From Tipula vernalis (Eukaryota > Arthropoda > Insecta > Diptera > Tipulidae), in assembly GCA_958295665.1 (NCBI GenBank), contig OY282560.1:22403653-22467652 (forward strand): 64,000 nucleotides of DNA. The letters run 5' to 3'. Made by a program: the position numbers and the translations under genes. Every line of letters begins with the position of its first letter. The stretch's first letter is position 1. A model generated the notes under the pieces. That model did no database searches. It worked only from the letters and a program-made list of their open reading frames with translations, and had not been told where the DNA came from. Shown piece by piece: positions 56,736-64,000 of the stretch.

Positions 56736-56969
56736 TTGTTCATAATGTTAGGTAAAAGAATTAGAAAAAAAATTCCAAACACTACTGTCACTTTTTCTCC
56801 CACTCTCTTCTTAAGCTCTGAATAAGAAAAAATGTAGGGTTTTTTTGCATCAACTGAATGGAAACATGATTAATAATTTATTTGATTCTCTAACTTCCGA
56901 GGAGATTGACGCATTTAAGCGATTAGTGAAGTTCTCTTAGTGGGAATCAATTAATAAAACTTACGGTAA

Positions 56970-57600
56970 AAACATGAAAGGAGGTCAGAAAATGGCCACA
57001 ACAACCATTGATAGAAGAGCAATAGCGCGACTTGCTTCCAATTTGTGTGACTCGGTGGTGAAAATTAAACAAAAATCAGGTATCAGAAATGTGTAAGCGG
57101 CTAGAATTTGCTAGGTATAAAATGACATGGCGTGATGAGTGGCGAAACGTTGTATTTTCGGATGAAACTTTGAAGTTCAACTTCGATGGGCTTGATGGCT
57201 ATAATTACTACTTCCACGATTTAAGGAAAGATGTACGTTATTTAGCCTGACATATGTTTTGGGGTGCCGTTTCGTATTATGGAACTATTGAACTAGAGTT
57301 TTAAACAACAAACAAGACTGCAACATCTTACGAAGAATTATTAGAAAGGAATTTTCCTAAATTTTTAAATATCTTTGGGCCCTTAAATTGGACTTTTCAG
57401 CAGGATAACGCCCCCAAAATTGGATACAAGAGCAAAATGTGGGATTGCCTTAGTGGCCTCCGTACTCACCCGACCTAAACCTATTAAAAAACGTTTGGAG
57501 TTGGTTGGCCCGGAATGTTTATGAGTATACGGTACATAACTTGAAGACCAAGAAACTCTTATTGCAGCAATAAAAACCAGCAAAAACTAATTATTTGCAA
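56970..57600 (+). pseudogene. Tc1-like transposase pseudogene
   Basis: KMATTTIDRRAIARLASNLC at about 56990-57050 is the second helix-turn-helix region. RLEFARYKMTWRDEWRNVVF and SDETLKFNFDGLDGYNYYF (about 57095-57220) hold the first catalytic Asp. FWGAVSYYGTIELEF is at about 57260, LNWTFQQDNAP with the second Asp at about 57385-57415, and SPDLNLLKNVWSWLARNVYE at about 57466-57525. In the last block the expected Glu of I-E-N reads Lys (L-K-N). Two frameshifts (near 57090 and 57420) and stops are present. Tc1-type ends were not identified. Confidence 0.85.
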
Positions 57601-57845
57601 TTTTTTCTCTAATTCTTTCATCTGAAGGGTTAGCTACTTTGAATGGTGGATTCATGTATAAGATATAAAAATAATGAGTGAAATGTCTATAAAAATTTTG
57701 CACCTATATTCAGTTAAAGCGGATTGTATGTATTTCATAAATTTCCAAGTAAAAACTAGTCTTCGTAACGTCTGGTTTACTATGGTCCATAAAAGAGCAT
57801 TCTGACATACATTTCGAAATAGTTTAGGAGGTCCTATATCGTTGT
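57601..57845. other. Spacer between Tc1-like and non-LTR fragments
   Basis: No feature recognised. Confidence 0.4.
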
Positions 57846-57849
57846 ATGA

Positions 57850-58480
57850 ATTATTATCTATAAGTAATGTCGACGATATACATCAAAAACAATTGATTTA
57901 GTCTCCCAGAATGTTTTGAAATATAAGGAACTCATTTTGATTGACCGAAAATCATATTCGCTTAATGAAAATCGATTCTACATACTCCAAAATATTTTAT
58001 TGGTCCCGATATCCCTTATACCAAGCAAAATCGGCGATAACCTACGCATATGATTATCGTGTCGTTTAATCAAAAATCGCATTAAGAGTTACGGATGTGA
58101 AAGACATCTATAATATTTTCTGCGGTTCGTACTTTGTACTTGGTAAGGCTAATTCATTTTATTGCCAAAAAGGCCGTCGTTGTATTTGACTTCATAGTAA
58201 AGCCAAATTGCTGTTTATTAATTATGCCATTCAATATTAAAAAATGGTTGATTCTTTCTAAAATAATTTTTTCTAGAACTTTTGATATCGCAGTTAAACT
58301 AGAAATGGGTCTGTAACTTGCAACATTAATTTCTTCTCCAGGTTTGTATACCGGTATAACTTAGGCAGTTTTACAACACTTGGGATAAAAAACCAGCATT
58401 GTGAGATTTAATTTGCAAAATAGCTGCTCTCGCTGGTGCATCACAAATATAAATGTTGTACTTTCATAACACATTCCTAT
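57850..58480 (-). pseudogene. Non-LTR reverse transcriptase fragment (CR1/Jockey-like)
   Basis: Minus strand: IPVYKPGEEINVASYRPISS, LTAISKVLEKIILERINHFL and NGIINKQQFGFTMKSNTTTA (about 58360-58180) form a well-kept fingers and motif 1-2 region. Further down, frames break and only QLFLMYIVDIT-like residues near 57865 recall the end of motif B (PLLFLxYINDI). The catalytic YADD region is not present. Sequence after 58480 (upstream on this strand) has no clear endonuclease. Confidence 0.8.
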
Positions 58481-59030
58481 AGACGTTAATTCTCCTAATT
58501 CACTAAACAGTGGACTCATTGTGAGTGTAGTATACAGGGAAATTGAGATAAATAGGTGGCTTTAGAGTTTTTCAAGATTTACTTGGCGTTAAATTGCTTA
58601 GCTTTTGGTTACAGGTTATGAGTTTAAAAATTTTCGAGGCTTTCGAGAATTGATTTTGAGTTGCATGCTGTGTATAAAAGAGATTATACAATACCATTAT
58701 TCAAAATCATGTAGTGCCGCTAAAGATTTACTTGATATTACAGATTTGTAGGCAATTCAAGATTTTTTTAAACTATGAGATTATTGAGTCTTAAAAGAAC
58801 TTAAACGATTTTTGGCCAATTTGAATGGAACTTCATCGTACTTGAAATGCGATCCGAAAACAATTTTTGATAAATTTTTGATTTTGATGATGTTGAACAA
58901 CTAATTTTTGAATGTAGTTCTGGAAAACGGCCAATTAAAAGTGCCCTTGGCTTTTTCTTAATCGATTTTGAAGAAACTCTAAACATACAAAGTACGATTG
59001 AAATGGGATACTAAAATGATTTTTAGATGA
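58481..59030. other. AT-rich stretch, nothing recognised
   Basis: A 61-codon minus-strand frame at 58801-58986 has no domain. Around 58985-59040 the sequence resembles the roughly 100-bp repeat family of 21 kb (TACGATTGAAATGGGATACT). Confidence 0.4.
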
Positions 59031-59035
59031 AGTTG

Positions 59036-59340
59036 AAAATCACCAAGGCTTTAGGCCATGAATTTTTGGAGCAAAAAACTAAAATTCGATGTTGTGGTCC
59101 AATTGATAGCCCAAATGATAGGTGTTTTACTAGCAATTGTTAGGCTTACAAAGGTTTGGATCGATCTATAATTTCCAGCCATTTAATGGGAAATTAATTT
59201 TTACTGAAAATCACTAAGGTTTTAGGCCATGAATTTTTGGAGCAAAAAACTAAAATTCGTTATTGTGGTCATTCGTTATTGTAACGTTCAGATCGATCTA
59301 TAATTTCCAGCCATTTAATGGGAAATTAGGTCCAATAAGA
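59036..59340. repeat. Two-copy tandem repeat, about 171-bp period
   Basis: GAAAATCACCAAGGCTTTAG and TTTTTGGAGCAAAAAACTAA at 59036 recur as GAAAATCACTAAGGTTTTAG from 59207. Both copies end in ATCGATCTATAATTTCCAGC and CATTTAATGGGAAATTA. The second copy is shorter in the middle. Confidence 0.8.
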
Positions 59341-59575
59341 AACGATCTTACCTATTTTAAAATTATTTTTTTGTGAAATTCAACAAGTGTAATGATAATG
59401 TGACTCTAAAAGGACTTTTAGATGAAGTTCATAATTTTGGCCAAAGCGAGCCGGTGCGAAATTGTCATGTGCGATGGCAATGGGATTCTATAATTTTAGA
59501 TGATGTTATGAATTCCAAAGGTACCGCTGGAAATGTCTTTTTTTATATTAGCAGGAAAATTCTAATATTATTAAC
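59341..59575. other. Possible continuation of the roughly 100-bp repeat family
   Basis: TGGCAATGGGATTCTATAAT and TTTTAGATGAAGTTCATAAT recall units at 21 and 37 kb. An 89-codon plus-strand frame at 59373-59642 has no domain. Confidence 0.35.
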
Positions 59576-60010
59576 CACACATATAAATATTCACCACGGT
59601 TTGGTGAAAAACACTTTTTTTCTATCAAATGTAATAAAGTAATTCAACTTCTGACACCGGGCGAAGTATATCTTTGCCACTTGCGGTTGTCACAGAGACT
59701 AGAAAGAAGTGTCTTGGAAAAATCCTGTTTTAAATAGGCCGGAAAGATTTAAATATTACTCACCACTTATACCCAAAAATTCAGCACAGTCAGGTGAAAA
59801 ACGGTTTAATAATGCAACAATCTTACTACAGTCCTTTTCCTGTTTGATTATCGGCAGATTTTGTATGTGCTTGGAAATAATTTTGTTGTAAACATCTTGT
59901 TCGAGAGACGCAAAAAAAAACCCTAACTTTTTCGCCACTTTTATAAATATTCACCACAGCGAGGTGAAAACAAATTTTCCCATTCGAACATAACCATGTG
60001 ACGTGTCGCT
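59576..60010. repeat. Three spaced copies of a CACC...GGTG hairpin motif
   Basis: AAATATTCACCACGGTTTGG followed by TGAAAAA at about 59585, ATATTACTCACCAC with CAGGTGAAAAACG at about 59753-59802, and AAATATTCACCACAGCGAGG followed by TGAAAAC at about 59945. Spacing is about 170-190 bases, so these look like remnants of a tandem array with a small hairpin in each unit. The middle copy has a longer loop. Confidence 0.5.
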
Positions 60011-62640
60011 GTGAAGGTCTTGGAGAATGCAATAATTTCAGTTCTACCACGTTAGATATCAAATGTACCGTTATGGCGATATTGAAAGATATACCTGATT
60101 CACAAAATCACGCAATTCATTACAATAATTTCAATTCTAGCACTTGAAATTTACTGCTATGGCACTTTTGATAGATATTCATATACGATTAGTTAATTCT
60201 GCCTATACATTTAGAAGTAATACCGTTGTAAAAATCTCAATATGACTATTTTGTTGTATAGGTCCTAGACAGTCAAACAACGTTTGGTGCTGTTAGAAAG
60301 CTCTTTATTTGAAAGCCCTAGAGAAGTCAAGGAAGTGAATATTTGGGCGAGGGCATTATGTAGTTTCGTATATGACACTGGCCACAAGCAATACAAATGT
60401 GTCTCGACAAACTATATTTCCTTAAGTTTGGCCAGTTTTTCTTCGAGAAATTTAATAATCACCGAATGTTAGTTAACTTTTTTTCTTTCGAATATACTTA
60501 TGTACCTTTCCATTACACTCAGAAAAAAAATGATTATAGATTTAATAAATATCGTTTATTCAAATAAAATATTGAAAAATCAATAGTTCAATGTTTAGAT
60601 TAATAAAAATACTTTAACATTAATAACAAATTTATTAAATAAACTATGTGAGCCAATAATTACGGTTATTATTTTAAATCTGCAAAAATTATTGAACATG
60701 AAATTACCAATTTATTTTACAAGCTACAAAATTTTACAATTAATTAGTTTAATTATTGATAACATAAATATGAAAATAAAATTATGATTATTCCAATAAA
60801 TACGTTATTGAATTGAAGAAATATTTATTTCAACTCTCTAATAATACATTTTATTAAACCAATACTGTTTTATTATTCGTCAAAAATTGGAACTGTTTTT
60901 GATTTGATAAGTATAAATAATTCAAATAAAATTTTTAAAATCTGAAATTTTTTTTTTCATTGTGCGCATGAAAAAATGTTTAGGAATATGAATATGTGCA
61001 TATATGTATGTATAAATTCGCAAATATGTTGAATTTCCTCGTCCGTCGCTATTTGTTGATCAACGACACAACTTTAGATTAAAATTATTTTGTTGCTGGC
61101 TTTAGGGTAACTATGTATATCATCAGCCTAAAGTTCTCATTAAACAACAGGTTTAAATCAATTGTACTTGATAGAACCACCCACAAAAAATAAAATAGAT
61201 TAATCTATTACGTACATCGTACAAACATGTATTGCAACAACAAACAATACTCCTAAATTATTTTATTCATACAACAAGTTAAACACTATCAACTAATCTG
61301 TCCAATTCGTAGTATATAAAATGAAATGAAAAAAGGGACAAAGCGTTAAATGAGAACGAAATAAATACATATATTGGTGTTAATACATATGTGTTTATTA
61401 ATGTTTCGAAATTTTAGCCACCAGCAGTAATTATGAACTACAATAACCGACAAAATTGAGGTAACATTTTCCTTATATATATTTCAGATTTTTTAAGACT
61501 TCTGGTGAATATAGCCTTTAACCGTGAGTGTATATATACATATACAATATCCATCGTATAATGATGTAGATGATGAAAAGAGAAATAATTCAAAAAATAA
61601 ATAGGATATGTTTCCACCTCACAATTGGCTATACTAATGCATATTTGAATGTTTAACGGTTTTTGGTTATATACAAATGGTATATAATCATTATATGTGG
61701 TCATTTCATTTCATCTTTAGTTATGAGTGTATGATAAAACGAGAAACACAATATATGTTTTAAAAACGCGACAGTTGTAGGATTTTGATTGTACATAAAT
61801 ATTTCAGTTGCAAATAACTTATTAATTGATGAAGCTCATTGTGTGTTAATCATTATTGTGAAATTTTTGTGATATACGAGTAAATAGTTTGAGTTGATTT
61901 TAATTCAAGTAACATAATTTGATTATTGAAAATAGAAAATTGCCGATTATAAGGCGAGTTAAATTTTTTATATTTTTTGATCGTCATTTTCATTTTATTT
62001 ATTTTTCCGAATAATTTCATATGGTTCAGTGGTGTGATGAAAAGTGATAGTACCTATATAGTGTGATGAAATTATAAGTGTAACTATTTTTGAATTGTTT
62101 AGTGTCTAAAATAATTTCTGATGGATTTTGTTAATGTAATGAATTGAATAATTCAAAAGAGGAATACATAACAAATAATTATGTTTCCTTATCGCAATAA
62201 ACCGGCAATTCAGTTGTTATATTTTATTTCAGTTTTATAACGGCCATCACAGTAGTTTTTGCAGATCAACTGCTATTTTTGTAACTCATGTGTGAGTATC
62301 ACATGGTTCTTACTAATCAGCAAATACCTACTGTGTTTTATTCTGTGCGTGAAGTGGTAAAATGTATTGTAAAACACGGTTCATTTTTCTGATTATCAAA
62401 TGAGTTAGTGACCATTATCGGTAGTGTTAATTTAATCTGTGATACGTTACTGTAAAATCTTTTACGGTACAAAATGGCCACACATGTTCAGTGATAATTA
62501 ATAGATTTTGAGGTTAAATCGAAAACACGTAGAAAAAGTGTATTTATTATAAATTAAATTAAATTTTAATATTTATTTAATAAATAAGTTAATGTTAAGT
62601 ATGTAAATACTTTGAAACAATAAATTTTTTTTGAAGGTTT
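60011..62640. other. 2.6-kb AT-rich stretch upstream of the SAM-domain gene
   Basis: Very AT-rich between 60500 and 61000. Small frames at 60284-60472 (+) and 61438-61704 (-) have no recognisable domain. The promoter and 5' leader of the gene at 62644 must lie in the right part, but no TATA box or start site can be picked with confidence. Confidence 0.4.
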
Positions 62641-62643
62641 AAG

Positions 62644-64000
62644 ATGGAACAACAAATTAATTCGTCAAGTGTCGAATTATTCGATGAAAACAATGGTGCG
62701 GTCGTGAATAATATAGACAAAGCTAGCAGTGAGTTCAACAATTTGTTGGATACGTTTGATATCACCTCTGAAGTCAAGGAACAAATTAAAAGTAAAGTTA
62801 TTTAAATCTTAATGATATTTTTACTTATAATATTTATTAATTTTGTTCAATTGTTAGAATTTGGTTTAGATATGGAATCCCTTAAAATTATGAGAGGGCG
62901 AGACCTTGACGAAATATTTAATTTAAATCAACTAGGAGCCAAAATCAAATTTCGAGAACAACTTTTCGAATGGCGAAGATTAAACGTAAGTTCTAATTAT
63001 TCTTCAATATTATCAATAATTCCATATTTAATAAATAATATTAAATACTTTAGGGTTATGTTGTTGATTTGGACCATGAGCCGGCTAGTCTCAATACCAC
63101 GATTTCGGATGTAGGAAGCGTTCAAGAATGGGTAGATGTAAATACGTCTGGCTCCACATCATCCTGACCCTATACTGCCCAACAACTTGTAAGTAGAATA
63201 GCGCAATTATTTCATTTTTCAAGTATATGTCTTTTAGAATGTCCACCAAATTTTGCAACAGACCAGAAAAGGACAAGGTGTTATAGAATTTTACAATAAC
63301 AACAACTACCTTAATATTAAACATCAAAATGACATTACGTCCTGCATTGTGTCTCATTTTGTAAATACGTACAGACGTGGGTTAAAAATATTTGAAGTGA
63401 ATGATTTTGCTGATCAAATCAAAATCAGTTTTCCAAATGAAGACAAGGTAACGAAATTTTTTGAATTTATGTAATTTTATTTGCTAATGATATACTTTTT
63501 ATTTTCAGTCAACATATTTTATTCCGCGGTGTGGGCGACAAAACCCTAGAGGTAAATTATACGACAAGAATGTCAATTCACTGCAGCAATACCGGAAACA
63601 TGGTTATTTGACCAAATGTAACAAACCGTTACAAAATAAACACCTTTTGGACACGATACCCGATAATACCAACATGGAGGAAGAGAACGCAGAAGAAAAT
63701 AGGATTTGGCTCAAGAACAATTTACTTCCTTGGAGTATTATTCAAAACAAATGGTATGAAACCATCAATTATAGAACAAAGTGGATGGCAGAAACAGAAA
63801 ACACGAAATCTATATTAGATAATTGGCCACGAATTAAAGATGCCAATGGTTATTTATTGGTAACGATAAAATTAATGCTTAATTTTGTTAGCAGTTAAGT
63901 ATATTATTTTATTTTTAGATTGAAATTGATTTCATGTACAAATTTGGTGAAAAAGTAAAAGGTTTATATAACCATTGGACGGATTTTCTACCAAAAATTT
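62644..64000 (+). CDS. SAM-domain protein gene (SAMD3-like family), 3' partial
   Basis: Exons by GT-AG sites with matching phase: 62644-62791, 62858-62985, 63054-63188 (or 63137), 63238-63447, 63509-63859, 63919 to the window end. The start ATG opens MEQQINSSSVELFDENNGAV. Residues about 40-92 (EQIKKFGLDMESLKIMRGRD, LDEIFNLNQLGAKIKFREQL, FEWRRLN) look like a SAM fold, a helical protein- or RNA-binding domain. Exons 4-6 follow the pattern of multicopy SAMD3-like proteins: a G-x-x-x-L helix, RxGL, IxxxFPNED, TYFIPRCGR, GKLYDKN, and acidic/Trp-rich stretches later. Exon 3 has an in-frame TGA at 63165 if its strong donor (GTAAGT at 63189) is used; a weaker donor (GTAAAT at 63138) keeps frame and skips it. 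Biochemical function unknown. Confidence 0.75.

Noticed and set aside
1..64000. CRISPR arrays, bacterial operons, rRNA or tRNA genes
   Set aside because: No regular spacer-repeat pattern, no Shine-Dalgarno-led gene clusters and no cloverleaf or rRNA core sequence was seen; tandem repeats here have no unique equal-length spacers.

Overview
The window looks like a piece of an insect nuclear genome. It is AT-rich, has no bacterial-style gene packing, and contains one spliced gene with short introns (about 50-70 bases). Almost everything else is transposon debris of insect type: Bel/Pao and Ty3/gypsy LTR retrotransposons, LOA-, Jockey- and RTE-like non-LTR elements, mariner/Tc1, hAT, Mutator-like, and an unclassified DDE family. 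The sequence alone does not fix the order or species. No tRNA, rRNA or CRISPR array was seen.

Layout: 0-5.5 kb has a diverged duplication and a decayed gypsy element (+). 5.57-9.08 kb is a GC-richer LOA-like non-LTR element (+) with ORF1, endonuclease, RT and RNase H remains. 9.1-13 kb is AT-rich with nothing recognised. 13-16 kb is a Bel/Pao pol (-), the best-kept pol in the window, followed by the 3' end of a non-LTR element (+). 18.4-20.4 kb holds two mariner transposase remnants (-). 20.4-22.4 kb holds an LTR-like block with a TATA box and a heat-shock-element-like motif, then an 875-bp foldback element with a 9-bp target duplication. 22.9-23.9 kb has decayed C2H2 zinc-finger coding sequence. 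26.6-32.1 kb holds minisatellite arrays, a second Bel/Pao (-) and an inverted satellite element. 33-38 kb has a possible hAT C-terminus, a 156-bp TA-flanked MITE and dispersed repeats. 38.9-42.5 kb is a third Bel/Pao (+) abutting a foldback. 42.5-46.3 kb has a Jockey fragment and a gypsy element (-) that carries a nested 918-bp hAT-like MITE. 46.3-49.2 kb has a large palindrome, the unclassified DDE pseudogene (-) and an 891-bp hAT-like element with an 8-bp target duplication. 51.2-52.6 kb is a nearly full-length Mutator-like transposase pseudogene (-). 52.8-55.3 kb is a third gypsy (-). 55.5-60 kb has non-LTR and Tc1 fragments, inverted minisatellite arrays and short tandem repeats. 62.64 kb to the window end is a multi-exon SAM-domain gene (+) that runs off the edge.

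The genes do not form a pathway. The main pattern is that four families with unrelated sequence (21.4 kb; 30.5 and 41.9 kb; 46.3 and 56.1 kb; 26.6 and 37.5 kb) share one architecture: inverted arms or arrays of short tandem units, as in foldback elements. The autonomous transposons seen are all broken. The only plausible working gene is the SAM-domain gene, and its third exon has an in-frame TGA that an alternative donor would skip.
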